In this document: piece by piece, positions 9,309 through 16,910 of the stretch
Position numbering within the stretch: position 1 is the stretch's first letter
Layout: each line of letters starts with the position of its first letter
The notes under the pieces: generated by a model
Seen by the model: the letters and a program-made list of their open reading frames with translations, nothing else
Database searches by the model: none
Told to the model about the DNA's origin: nothing
NCBI RefSeq assembly: GCF_000732195.1
Contig: NZ_JNNU01000031.1
Span: 1 to 59,091 of the forward strand
Direction of reading: 5' to 3'
DNA from: Neorhizobium vignae
GTDB lineage: Bacteria; Pseudomonadota; Alphaproteobacteria; Rhizobiales; Rhizobiaceae
Length of the DNA stretch: 59,091 nucleotides
Program-made: the position numbers and the translations under genes

Positions 9309-9680
9309 ATGATGAAGATGACGGTAGCCGCTGCCCTGTCGACGCTCTCCGCTTTCACCTTTGCCGATGCCGCCGATATCGGCGGCCAGTGGGCGCGCGG
9401 GGATGGCAACGCCAGGGTGAAGATCGCGCCATGCGGATCGGATATCTGCGTGGTCAATACGTGGATCAAGCCGGGCACACCTAAGGAAAAGAAGGGCGAC
9501 AAGCTCGTCATGAGCATAAAGCCGGGCGCTGGCGGCGTCTATTCCGGTACGGCCTTCGATCCGCAGCGTGACATGACCTATGAGCTTACAGTGACGGTAC
9601 AGGGAGACAAGATGACCACCAAAGGGTGCATCGTGGCCGGCCTTTTGTGCAAAGGCATCGATTGGACACGGCTCAAGTGA
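9309..9680 (+). CDS. DUF2147-type secreted protein
   Basis: A 123-residue protein with an N-terminal signal peptide (cleavage near SAFTFADA-A) and a small beta-rich domain resembling DUF2147: ADIGGQWARGDGNARVKIAPCG, later YSGTAFDPQRDMTYELTVTV and a closing KGCIVAGLLCKGIDWTR. Cysteines pair plausibly in the periplasm. DUF2147 proteins are often envelope-stress or lipid-associated and of unknown mechanism. It lies 24 bases after the CFA synthase and 17 before the DUF2177 gene, so it is probably cotranscribed with the lipid operon. Confidence 0.8.
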   Translation: MMKMTVAAALSTLSAFTFADAADIGGQWARGDGNARVKIAPCGSDICVVNTWIKPGTPKEKKGDKLVMSIKPGAGGVYSGTAFDPQRDMTYELTVTVQGDKMTTKGCIVAGLLCKGIDWTRLK

Positions 9681-9697
9681 GCGAGGAGGATTACGAA

Positions 9698-10147
9698 ATG
9701 AAGAACGTCGGCATGAAGCGTGTTCTTGCGGCCTATATCGCGACGCTGGCCGTCTTCGTGGCAATCGACTTCGTCTGGTTGAGCGTGATGGCAAGCAAGC
9801 TTTATCAGCCGGTCATGGGCGATATGCTGGTCGCCGATTTCAGGCTTGTGCCTGCCGTTGCCTTCTATCTGATCTATATAGCGGGCCTGACGTTCCTGGC
9901 CGTGAGGCCGGGATTGGAAAAGGGCTCGCCGTGGCAGGCTGCACTCTCTGGAGCAGTCCTCGGCTTTACGGCCTATGGGACCTACGACCTGACCAATCAG
10001 GCTACCTTAAAAAACTGGTCTACACAGCTCACCCTTGCCGATCTTGCCTGGGGAACGATCCTGTCCGGGACGGCTGCGACATTCGGCTGCTGGATTGCAT
10101 TGCGCGCATTCGGGTCGAAAAGTTCCGTCTCGGGAATATCCAGATGA
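9698..10147 (+). CDS. DUF2177 family membrane protein
   Basis: About 149 residues with four membrane segments: VLAAYIATLAVFVAIDFVWL, FYLIYIAGLTFLAV, LSGAVLGFTAYGTYDLTN and LADLAWGTILSGTAATFGCW. The YGTYDLTNQATLKNWS motif is diagnostic of DUF2177. The function is unknown, but these proteins recur beside DUF1295/CFA/DUF1365 genes. ATG 9698 follows an excellent GAGGAGGA ribosome site. It is the last gene of the plus-strand lipid operon, which ends in a symmetric hairpin at 10229-10264. Confidence 0.85.
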   Translation: MKNVGMKRVLAAYIATLAVFVAIDFVWLSVMASKLYQPVMGDMLVADFRLVPAVAFYLIYIAGLTFLAVRPGLEKGSPWQAALSGAVLGFTAYGTYDLTNQATLKNWSTQLTLADLAWGTILSGTAATFGCWIALRAFGSKSSVSGISR

Positions 10148-10228
10148 CGTCAAGCAGTCAAACGGCGCCATTCGGTGTCATCGATAACGTTGTTCTGCCG
10201 AAGATATAACTTGATGCAATCCCTTATG

Positions 10229-10264
10229 GGAAAGGCCGGTGCCCCAGGGGGCGTCGGCCTTTCC
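10229..10264. terminator. Bidirectional hairpin between convergent genes
   Basis: A perfect 10-bp stem, GGAAAGGCCG (10229-10238) pairing with CGGCCTTTCC (10255-10264), lies between the DUF2177 gene and the convergent DUF4394 gene. The A and T bases in the outer stem give weak U-tracts in both directions, fitting a shared terminator. Confidence 0.6.
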
Positions 10265-10305
10265 ACTCCGCATCGACTGGACGATCGACCGCGCGCGTTA
10301 CCGCG

Positions 10306-11094
10306 TTACATCGCCGGAAGAACGGCGATGTCGCGGATTTCGTTGTCGAGCCCGGTGATCGGGCCGACCACCGTCGCCGCACCGGTTTCCAGATTGACCG
10401 TATAAAGTGTCTTGGATGCCGCGAGATAGGCGGTGTTCTTGCCGTCCGCCGTGCCCTGAATATCGAAAGCATAGGCCGCAGGCTTGTCCTTGAGGCCAAG
10501 CTTGCCGATCGCCTTCAGCGTGCCGTCATTCGGCTTGGTCTGCTGGACCAGCGCTCCGATCGTCGCGTCAATATTGTACATCGCCGTCTTTTCCGGCTTG
10601 CCGATCGAGTTGGTATAGGCGGCAGCGACGATGTTCGGGGTCTCGCCCTTGTGCATGTCGCCCTCCTCGAAGGCGAGCAGGCCATCGACTGTAACAGCGC
10701 CCGTGTCAGGATGGACTCTATGGTTGGTCGTGCCGGTCATGAAACGAAGGCGATCCGCCATCGGGTTGAAGTCGGCAACGACTGGCGACTGGGTCATGGT
10801 CAGCATCTTGTCCATCTTGGCGACATCGGTAGCTGCGCCCGTCTCTAGGTTGATCGAGACGATGCGATGATCCGGGGTGATGCCGATCACGGTCTTGTTG
10901 CCGGGCCGGAAGTCGATACCGACGAGCTTGTCGACGCCGGTCACATCCATCTTCTTGGAAATGGCAGGTTTTTCCGTATCGAACATGACGAGGGTCTTGT
11001 CGCCAACGAGTGCGAGGACGGGGGCAGCGAGTGCGGTCGATGCCATCGCGATCGAGGCTGCCGAAACGATCAAAGCGAATCCAATGGTCTTCAT
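10306..11094 (-). CDS. DUF4394 domain secreted protein
   Basis: A 262-residue protein with a signal peptide (MKTIGFALIVSAASIAMA, cleaved near ALAAP) followed by a beta-propeller-like DUF4394 domain. Repeated blocks are visible, such as IVSINLETGAATDVAKM and LYTVNLETGAATVVGPI, together with RLRFMTGTTNHRVHPDTGAVTVDG. It is probably periplasmic; its ligand is unknown. ATG 11094 follows GGGAGA. It is transcribed divergently from the ECF sigma factor gene, 198 bases away, so it is a likely direct target of that sigma factor. This pairing recurs in proteobacteria. Confidence 0.82.
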   Translation of the reverse strand: MKTIGFALIVSAASIAMASTALAAPVLALVGDKTLVMFDTEKPAISKKMDVTGVDKLVGIDFRPGNKTVIGITPDHRIVSINLETGAATDVAKMDKMLTMTQSPVVADFNPMADRLRFMTGTTNHRVHPDTGAVTVDGLLAFEEGDMHKGETPNIVAAAYTNSIGKPEKTAMYNIDATIGALVQQTKPNDGTLKAIGKLGLKDKPAAYAFDIQGTADGKNTAYLAASKTLYTVNLETGAATVVGPITGLDNEIRDIAVLPAM

Positions 11095-11291
11095 GTCTTT
11101 CTCCCGAGTTGATCCTATTGAAAGTCGTCTGGCGCGCGGCTCTCGACGCTTCCTGAGTTGAAGACACGGCGGCAATCCCGTTTGGATGCAGGCCGCGAAA
11201 AAATAAATGCGAGATGCATCCATCCGACCCTTCGGCGGGTATAGCTTTCAAAGCCGACTGCTTTCGCGGTCGCTATTGGGAGAAATTATTG

Positions 11292-11843
11292 ATGCTGATG
11301 GGCTCCGGGCCGGACGATCTCGATACGGCACTCGCTGCTTGCGCCAACGGTGATCGCAACGCGCTACGTGTCGTCTTCGATCGCGAGGCAGGACGTCTGA
11401 TCGCGGTCGCCGAGCGCATCGTCAGGCGTCGCGAACTTGCGGAAGAGGTCGTGCAGGACGCCTTCATTCGTATCTGGACTCATGCCCACCAGTACAATGC
11501 CGACCGCGGGTCCGCGCGTGGCTGGATATATGCGATTGTCCGCAACCGGGCACTCAATCTCCTGCGTGACGGCAATCGCGAGTTTACGGTCGAGGAGGTG
11601 GAGACGATTCGGGAAAGCGAGCAGGCCGATGAGGTTATGGCGGCCTGGCAAAGGCTGGACCGCAATTCCCGCCTCTACGATTGCCTTGGCGCGCTCGACG
11701 AGACGAAACGGCGCGGCATCCTGATGGCCTATGTCGGCGGCTATTCGCACGGCGAGATCGCGGCGCGACTGCGCATTCCGCTCGGCACGACAAAATCGTG
11801 GATCAGACGCGGCCTTTCGGCTTTGCGGGAGTGCATGGCATGA
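11292..11843 (+). CDS. ECF-type RNA polymerase sigma factor
   Basis: About 183 residues with the two ECF regions: sigma-2 around VVFDREAGRLIAVAERIV, ELAEEVVQDAFIRIWTHA, and sigma-4 with the helix-turn-helix GYSHGEIAARLRIPLGTTKSWIRRG. It redirects RNA polymerase to stress promoters when its anti-sigma factor releases it. ATG 11292 follows GGGAGA. The gene overlaps the anti-sigma gene by four bases (ATGA), the usual coupling of such pairs. It is of the SigK/RpoE-like type associated with RskA-type anti-sigma factors. Likely targets are DUF4394 and perhaps the lipid locus, which is inference from position only. Confidence 0.92.
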   Translation: MLMGSGPDDLDTALAACANGDRNALRVVFDREAGRLIAVAERIVRRRELAEEVVQDAFIRIWTHAHQYNADRGSARGWIYAIVRNRALNLLRDGNREFTVEEVETIRESEQADEVMAAWQRLDRNSRLYDCLGALDETKRRGILMAYVGGYSHGEIAARLRIPLGTTKSWIRRGLSALRECMA

Positions 11844-12544
11844 CCGATGACCGCAGGGATATCCTGAGCATTGCCGATGAATATGTCCTGGGCCTGCTCG
11901 AGGCCGCGGACGCTGCGGAAATCGAGGTTGCCATGGAGCGCGATGCCGATCTAAGAGCGGCAATCGCCGCCAGCCGTGAACGCTTCCTGCCACTCGATAC
12001 GGGCGTGTCGCCTGCTGCCGCGACGGAGGAGCTATGGCAGCGCATCGAAGCAGCCTTGCCTGCGCAGGATCGAAGCAGCTCTGCGTCCGGAATAGCAAAC
12101 GCCAACGACAACCGAAAGAACGGTTGGCGATTGGCCGCGATCTCCGCCATTGCCGCCACCTTGGTGCTCGCCATTGGTCTTGCCTACAGCGTGACCCGGA
12201 CGGTCGAGCCGCTTGTCGTTGCGGTCCTGATCAACGAGGCGGGCGAGGTTCAGGCGGTCGTCGAGGATTTCGGGAACGAGCAGGCCACCATCCGCCTCCT
12301 GGCCGACTTTACCGTCCCCAGAGACAAGACGATCCAGGTCTGGACTTTGCCATCGCGGGAGATGGGGCCCATATCACTCGGCCTGATCGACGGAGTGCGC
12401 TCGGCACGTCTTGATGGTCCCGCATTGCCGACACCGAGGAACGACCAGCTTTATGAGATCACTTTGGAACAGGCCGGCGGATCGCCGACCGGTCGACCTA
12501 CGGGACCAATCCTGGCGAAGGGCCTGGCGAAATTGCCGCGATAG
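11840..12544 (+). CDS. Membrane-bound anti-sigma factor (RskA-like)
   Basis: A 234-residue protein with an N-terminal anti-sigma helix bundle opening SIADEYVLGLLEAADAAEIE, one membrane segment (WRLAAISAIAATLVLAIGLAYSV), and a C-terminal periplasmic domain of RskA type, including VWTLPSREMGPISLGLIDG. It should hold the preceding sigma factor at the membrane until a periplasmic signal triggers release. No HxxxCxxC zinc motif is visible in the N-terminal part, so redox sensing of the ZAS kind is not suggested. The start overlaps the sigma factor stop. Confidence 0.88.
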   Translation: MTDDRRDILSIADEYVLGLLEAADAAEIEVAMERDADLRAAIAASRERFLPLDTGVSPAAATEELWQRIEAALPAQDRSSSASGIANANDNRKNGWRLAAISAIAATLVLAIGLAYSVTRTVEPLVVAVLINEAGEVQAVVEDFGNEQATIRLLADFTVPRDKTIQVWTLPSREMGPISLGLIDGVRSARLDGPALPTPRNDQLYEITLEQAGGSPTGRPTGPILAKGLAKLPR

Positions 12545-12634
12545 CATTCCTTCCGGTGAATTTTTGAAGCCGAGTGGCGCGTTGCTCGATAATTGGCCAC
12601 GAGAAGGCGCGCCGACATCGCTTGCCGGTGGCAG

Positions 12635-13468
12635 CTACCTTCTAGCTAGGCTGCTGAAAGCCTCGATTTGCGCTTTGATCGCCTGTTCCGTAGGTAACCG
12701 CTCCATGGAACTCGCGCCATAGAACCCGTCGCAGCCCTTGCAGCGGGAGAGCACGTAGGCGGCGTCTTCCGGCATGGCGATCGGGCCTCCGTGGCATAGC
12801 GTGATGACGTCGTCCCGCACCGAGCGGGCCGCGTCCGACCAGGCATTGATGCGTTCGACGCATTCGTCGAGCGTGACGGTCGTCTCGGCCCCGATCGCGC
12901 CGCCGGTCGTCAGCCCGAGATGGCACACGACGATATCCGCCCCGGCCCTGGTCATGGCAATCGCGTCGCTTTCTCCGAAGACATAAGGTGTCGTCAGCAT
13001 GTCCTTCGCATGGGCGCGCGCGATGATGTCGATCTCCAGGTCGAAGCTCATTCCGGTCTCCTCCAGATTGGCGCGGAACGTGCCGTCGATCAGGCCGACC
13101 GTCGGGAAGTTCTGGATGCCGGCAAACCCCATGGCTTTCAGTTCGTCCAGGAACAGGTCGGGTAGCATGAAGGGGTCGGTGCCGTTGACCCCGGCGAGAA
13201 CGGGCGTGTGGCGCACCACAGGAAGTACCTCGCGGCCCATGTCCCGCACAATGTCGTTGGCGTTTCCATATGCCAGGAGGCCGGCCAGAGAGCCGCGGCC
13301 GGCCATGCGGTATCGGCCGGAATTGTAGATCACGATCAGGTCGATGCCGCCGGCTTCCTCGCTCTTGGCGGAAAGGCCGGTACCGGCGCCCCCGCCGATG
13401 ATCGGCCGCCCGTCGGCGATCTTGCGGCGCAGGCGATGCAGGATCTCGTTGCGTGAATGGCGTGTCAT
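12635..13468 (-). CDS. TIM-barrel protein, phosphoenolpyruvate-hydrolase-like (Tm-1 C-terminal homologue)
   Basis: About 277 residues forming a TIM barrel of the family annotated as PEP hydrolase-like: PIIGGGAGTGLSAKSEEAGG, DLIVIYNSGRYRMAGRGS, PVLAGVNGTDPFM, GIQNFPTVGLIDGTFRANLE, ICHLGL-like block VVCHLGLTTGGAIGA, and a late GFYGASSMERLP. The barrel resembles phosphoenolpyruvate mutase/isocitrate lyase folds, but the reaction of this branch is not known. ATG 13468 follows AGAGGA. It is the second gene of a two-gene operon with the Tm-1-like gene. The tomato Tm-1 protein is a fusion of homologues of these two bacterial proteins, which points to a joint function. Confidence 0.85.
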   Translation of the reverse strand: MTRHSRNEILHRLRRKIADGRPIIGGGAGTGLSAKSEEAGGIDLIVIYNSGRYRMAGRGSLAGLLAYGNANDIVRDMGREVLPVVRHTPVLAGVNGTDPFMLPDLFLDELKAMGFAGIQNFPTVGLIDGTFRANLEETGMSFDLEIDIIARAHAKDMLTTPYVFGESDAIAMTRAGADIVVCHLGLTTGGAIGAETTVTLDECVERINAWSDAARSVRDDVITLCHGGPIAMPEDAAYVLSRCKGCDGFYGASSMERLPTEQAIKAQIEAFSSLARR

Positions 13469-13577
13469 GATTTTTCCTCTGAGTAATTCCCGCCAAAGTA
13501 AGCAGCGGTTTGGCGTCCGGAATTGCGTAAAGACAATGGATAGAGAGTTCCCGCAGTTCGAAAGAAAGCGAAAATTC

Positions 13578-14774
13578 TCAAGGGGTGATGTCGCGAAAAC
13601 TGGCAGCAAGTGCGGCCGCGAATTCACGGCTGTTAATATGGGCGTCGACCTCGATCAACTGCCGGTTCGGGGCCGCCTGCCAGCCATCGCGGATGGTCGA
13701 AAACAGGGCTTCGTCTGCGGCGGGATCGTGAAACGGTTGCCCCGGCGCATCGATCGCCGACACACCTTGCAACGGCAGGAGGAAGCGCACGGCCCCATCC
13801 ATGCGGTTCAGCTTCTCCACGATAAAGGCACCGATCTGCCGGTTCTCCTCCGGTGTGGTACGCATCAGCGTCACCTGGGGATTGTGCACATGCAAGCGGC
13901 GGTCGCGGAATTCGGCCGGCACGGATTCCTTCGCGCCGAAATTTACCATGTCCACGGCCCCAACCGAGCCGACATAGGGCATCTTCGTCCGAATGATGGC
14001 ACCGAAACGATCCTCCGTCGCGGGAAACACGCCTCCGACCAGAAGGTCCGGAACCTCCGTCGTCGTGACATCGATGACCGCCTGCAACAGGCCGGAATCC
14101 GCCAGCTTCTCCATCGACCGCCCTCCGACGCCGGTGGCATGGAAGACGAATAGCTCGTGGGTCTCGCCCAGCATATCCCTCAGTTGCGTGACGCAGGCGG
14201 TCGTCACACCGAACATCGTGATGCCGACGCCCGGCCGGTCGTCGGCGGACAGGGCTGGCGGGTGCAGCGCCATGCCGGCAACGGCATGGGCGGCATTGCC
14301 GATCACCTTGCGGGATATGGCGTTGAGGCCCGCGATATCGACGACCGAATACATCATGGCGATATCGTTGGGGCCGACATAAGGGGCGACATTGCCTGAT
14401 GCCACCGTCGATACCATCAGCTTCGGCAGCCCCACGGGCAGGCCACGCATGGCCTGGGTGACGAGCGCGGTGTTGCCGGTGCCGCCCAGCCCGAGAACGG
14501 CGCCGACATCGCCGCATTCCTGCAGGAAGACGGTCAGCGCCTCGGCCATGGCGGAAATGGCCGTGCCGCGATCGGTCTGACCGAGCACGCCGGCGGCGCC
14601 CGACGGATGGCGTGCTGCCACTTCCCCGGCGGCGACATCAGCGCCCGGATGCGCATCCTGCGTGCCGACATCGACCAAGATCGCCTCTGCGCCGGCCTGT
14701 CTGGCTGCGCTCCTGGCATAGTCCAGCTCCGCGAACTTGGTGTCGCAGGTGCCGACGATATAGACCTTTCCCAT
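13578..14774 (-). CDS. Tm-1-like ATP-binding domain protein (UPF0261)
   Basis: The 398-residue protein begins KVYIVGTCDTKFAELDYAR, the N-terminal signature of the UPF0261/Tm-1-like family, and continues with VLGLGGTGNTALVTQAMRG, GLPKLMVSTVASGNVAPYVG, ITMFGVTTACVTQL and VFHATGVGGRSMEKL. The last block contains a likely nucleotide-binding loop. The family is cytoplasmic. Its bacterial role is not settled; it is usually found with a PEP-hydrolase-like barrel and sugar importers. It is divergent from the GntR gene, with a 130-base region holding a direct-repeat operator candidate, and 109 bases upstream of its partner gene. Confidence 0.9.
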   Translation of the reverse strand: MGKVYIVGTCDTKFAELDYARSAARQAGAEAILVDVGTQDAHPGADVAAGEVAARHPSGAAGVLGQTDRGTAISAMAEALTVFLQECGDVGAVLGLGGTGNTALVTQAMRGLPVGLPKLMVSTVASGNVAPYVGPNDIAMMYSVVDIAGLNAISRKVIGNAAHAVAGMALHPPALSADDRPGVGITMFGVTTACVTQLRDMLGETHELFVFHATGVGGRSMEKLADSGLLQAVIDVTTTEVPDLLVGGVFPATEDRFGAIIRTKMPYVGSVGAVDMVNFGAKESVPAEFRDRRLHVHNPQVTLMRTTPEENRQIGAFIVEKLNRMDGAVRFLLPLQGVSAIDAPGQPFHDPAADEALFSTIRDGWQAAPNRQLIEVDAHINSREFAAALAASFRDITP

Positions 14775-14842
14775 TGTTATTCCTCCCGTTTTTATGCCGT
14801 CTCCTCACGGCGAAGCGGATTTTTCAGAAAGCTCCACTTTGC

Positions 14843-14871
14843 ATATTGTATATTCTTTTGGATATTGCATA
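14843..14871. promoter_or_regulatory. Direct-repeat operator candidate for the GntR regulator
   Basis: Two near-identical decamers, ATATTGTATA (14843-14852) and ATATTGCATA (14862-14871), lie 19 bases apart in the AT-rich region shared by the divergent Tm-1-like and GntR genes. FCD-type GntR proteins often bind TTGTATAC-like sites, so these could control both directions. Confidence 0.45.
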
Positions 14872-14904
14872 CTTGGTTATCGAAATCCAGACGGAAATGA
14901 AATC

Positions 14905-15570
14905 ATGAATGCTCGGCACCACCAGACGCTTCGAGAGCGGATCTACGAGGAGATCGTTCGCCTGATCGTATCGGGAGAGCTGCCGAGCGGCGTATCGATC
15001 GACGAGAAGCTGCTGACGGACCGGCTCCAGGTAAGTCGTACCCCATTTCGCGAGGCAATCGGTACGCTGGCAAAGGAGGGGCTGATCGAGATCAAGCCCT
15101 ATCGCGGTTTCTTCGTCCGGAGCTTCAGCCAAAAGGAGGTCGGGGATCTCTACGAGTTGCGCAAGACGCTGGAATGTTTCGCTGTGGAACTGGCGGTGCC
15201 GCAGATGAGCGATGCCCACATCGCCGGTTTCGAGCGGATTCTGGACGAGGCCGTTGCGGCGTTGCGGCGCGGGGATCTCGAGACCTACGGCACCCGCGAC
15301 CGGGAGTTCCACGAGACTATCGCCGAACTCTCGGGCAGCGCGCCTCTCATCGAAACGCTCTCGCGGCTCGCCCTGCAAATTCAGATTTGCCGCGCTATCG
15401 CCAACGAAAGCAAGGAGTTTGCCGAACGCGCCGCGCAGGAACGCGATCAGATCCTGCAGGCGTTCAGGGCGCGCGACATCCCGCAGGCAAAGGCGTTGAT
15501 GCATGCGCATATCAGCGACGTGCAGCAAGCGGTGCTCGCGCGCTTCAAGAAGGAAACCCCGGCGTCATAA
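14905..15570 (+). CDS. GntR family transcriptional regulator (FadR/FCD subfamily)
   Basis: A 221-residue regulator: winged helix at residues 8-75 (RERIYEEIVRLIVSGELPSG, LQVSRTPFREAIGTLAKEGL) and a C-terminal FCD ligand domain with helices including DLYELRKTLECFAVELAVP and a metal- or ligand-binding pattern (REFHETIAEL, RDQILQAF, LMHAHISD). It should repress the neighbouring genes until a sugar acid or related metabolite binds. It sits between the divergent Tm-1-like pair and the ABC importer operon and probably controls both. The ribosome site before ATG 14905 is weak. Confidence 0.9.
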   Translation: MNARHHQTLRERIYEEIVRLIVSGELPSGVSIDEKLLTDRLQVSRTPFREAIGTLAKEGLIEIKPYRGFFVRSFSQKEVGDLYELRKTLECFAVELAVPQMSDAHIAGFERILDEAVAALRRGDLETYGTRDREFHETIAELSGSAPLIETLSRLALQIQICRAIANESKEFAERAAQERDQILQAFRARDIPQAKALMHAHISDVQQAVLARFKKETPAS

Positions 15571-15579
15571 CCGGGCGAC

Positions 15580-15607
15580 GGAAAGGGGAGGGAGGTCCCC
15601 CTTTTCC
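15580..15607 (+). other. Hairpin between regulator and importer genes
   Basis: GGAAAGGGG (from 15580) can pair with CCCCTTTTCC (ending 15607) just after the GntR stop. The trailing sequence has no clean T-run, so it could be a weak terminator for the regulator or a stem that protects the importer mRNA. Confidence 0.35.
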
Positions 15608-15655
15608 AACAAACGGGAGGCGGTCCACGCGTGGCTCGCTCAAGAGGAGGAAACA

Positions 15656-16909
15656 ATGCTGAAATTTCTTGCAGGCAGCGTCGCGGCAGTGGCCATTTTC
15701 GTCAGCGGCGCCGTCGCCAATGCCCAGACGCTGAAAATGTGGGGCCCGGAGCAGATCACCGAACCGCTGGTCGCCGAACTCTGGAACGGCATCAAGGCGG
15801 ATTTCGAGAAGGCCAATCCCGGCGTAAAAGTCGAGTTCATGCCGCCGACCGGCACGATCAGCAATGGTGCGGTACAATCCGCGATCCAGTCCAATGTAGG
15901 GCCGGACGTTATCCTGACCAATTCCGGCATCGGCCGGATCAGCATCGTCAGGAACGCCAAGCAGGTCATGCCGCTGACCGAGCAATACGAGAAGCGCGGA
16001 TGGAAGAACCAGATTTATCCCTGGCTCTATACCGAGCTAAAGGGGCAGTTTGGCGGCGAGGTCTATGAAGTGCCCGACGGACTGGATGCGCTGGGCATCT
16101 GGTATCATAAGGATCTCTTCGCCCAGGCCGGCTGGAAGGTTCCCGCCACCTGGAAGGAGTTCGAGACCCTGCTGGCGGCGATCGACGCCAAGGGCCTGCA
16201 GCCGATCGCCATCGGTCCGCGCACCACCGGCAGTGCTGGCCACCTGTTCGGCAACCTGCTGCAGTCAGCCAGCGGCAAGGAGACGATCGGCAAGGCCCTG
16301 CGCAAGGAAATCGCCTGGGACGATCCCAAGGTCGCGGCTGGAGCCGTGCGTCTGCAAAAGCTGGTCGAGGCCGGCTTCATCAAGAAGGAGATGGCGGGCC
16401 TCGATCTCGATGGCGCCTCGCGGTTGTGGTTCAACAAGCGCGCGGCGATGTTCGTCGCCGGTCCCTGGTTCACCGCCAATGCACGCAAGGCCGGATATGA
16501 TCTCGTCAATGCCGGCTACGCGCCCATGCCCTCGGACAATCCGGGCGAGGCGATCCCGACCGGCGGCGTCGGCTGGAGCTGGCTCGTGCCGGTCAATTCC
16601 AAGCAACCTGATCTGGCGATGAAATGGATCGATTTCATGCTGTCCGACCCCGTGATGAAGAAACGCGCCCAGGCGCCGGCCAGCACCATGATCTATCCGC
16701 GTGAACTGACCGGCATCGAGCCGCCGACCCCCGTGCTCAAGGAGATCTTCGCGGCCGCAGCCGCAGGCGTCGGCTACAATCCCAGCGTCTACCTGCCCGC
16801 CACCGTGCTCGACACCTATTTCCAGGTGATCCAGGGGCTGATCTCCGGGCAGGTCACCGGCGAGGCCGGAATGAAGCAGATCCAGGCAAAAATGGCAGAG
16901 GCGAAATAG
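15656..16909 (+). CDS. CUT1 ABC transporter substrate-binding protein
   Basis: About 417 residues. A signal peptide (MLKFLAGSVAAVAIFVSGAV, cleaved near ANAQ) precedes a family-1 solute-binding fold: TLKMWGPEQITEPLVAELWNG, FEKANPGVKVEFM, YEVPDGLDALGIWYHKDLFAQAGW, PATWKEFETLLAAI, and SWLVPVNSKQPDLAMKWIDFM. It is a periplasmic receptor for an oligosaccharide, polyol or glycoside. The strong ribosome site AGAGGAGG fits high expression. The next gene (permease) starts one base after its stop. The actual ligand cannot be read from sequence. Confidence 0.92.
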   Translation: MLKFLAGSVAAVAIFVSGAVANAQTLKMWGPEQITEPLVAELWNGIKADFEKANPGVKVEFMPPTGTISNGAVQSAIQSNVGPDVILTNSGIGRISIVRNAKQVMPLTEQYEKRGWKNQIYPWLYTELKGQFGGEVYEVPDGLDALGIWYHKDLFAQAGWKVPATWKEFETLLAAIDAKGLQPIAIGPRTTGSAGHLFGNLLQSASGKETIGKALRKEIAWDDPKVAAGAVRLQKLVEAGFIKKEMAGLDLDGASRLWFNKRAAMFVAGPWFTANARKAGYDLVNAGYAPMPSDNPGEAIPTGGVGWSWLVPVNSKQPDLAMKWIDFMLSDPVMKKRAQAPASTMIYPRELTGIEPPTPVLKEIFAAAAAGVGYNPSVYLPATVLDTYFQVIQGLISGQVTGEAGMKQIQAKMAEAK

Positions 16910-16910
16910 C

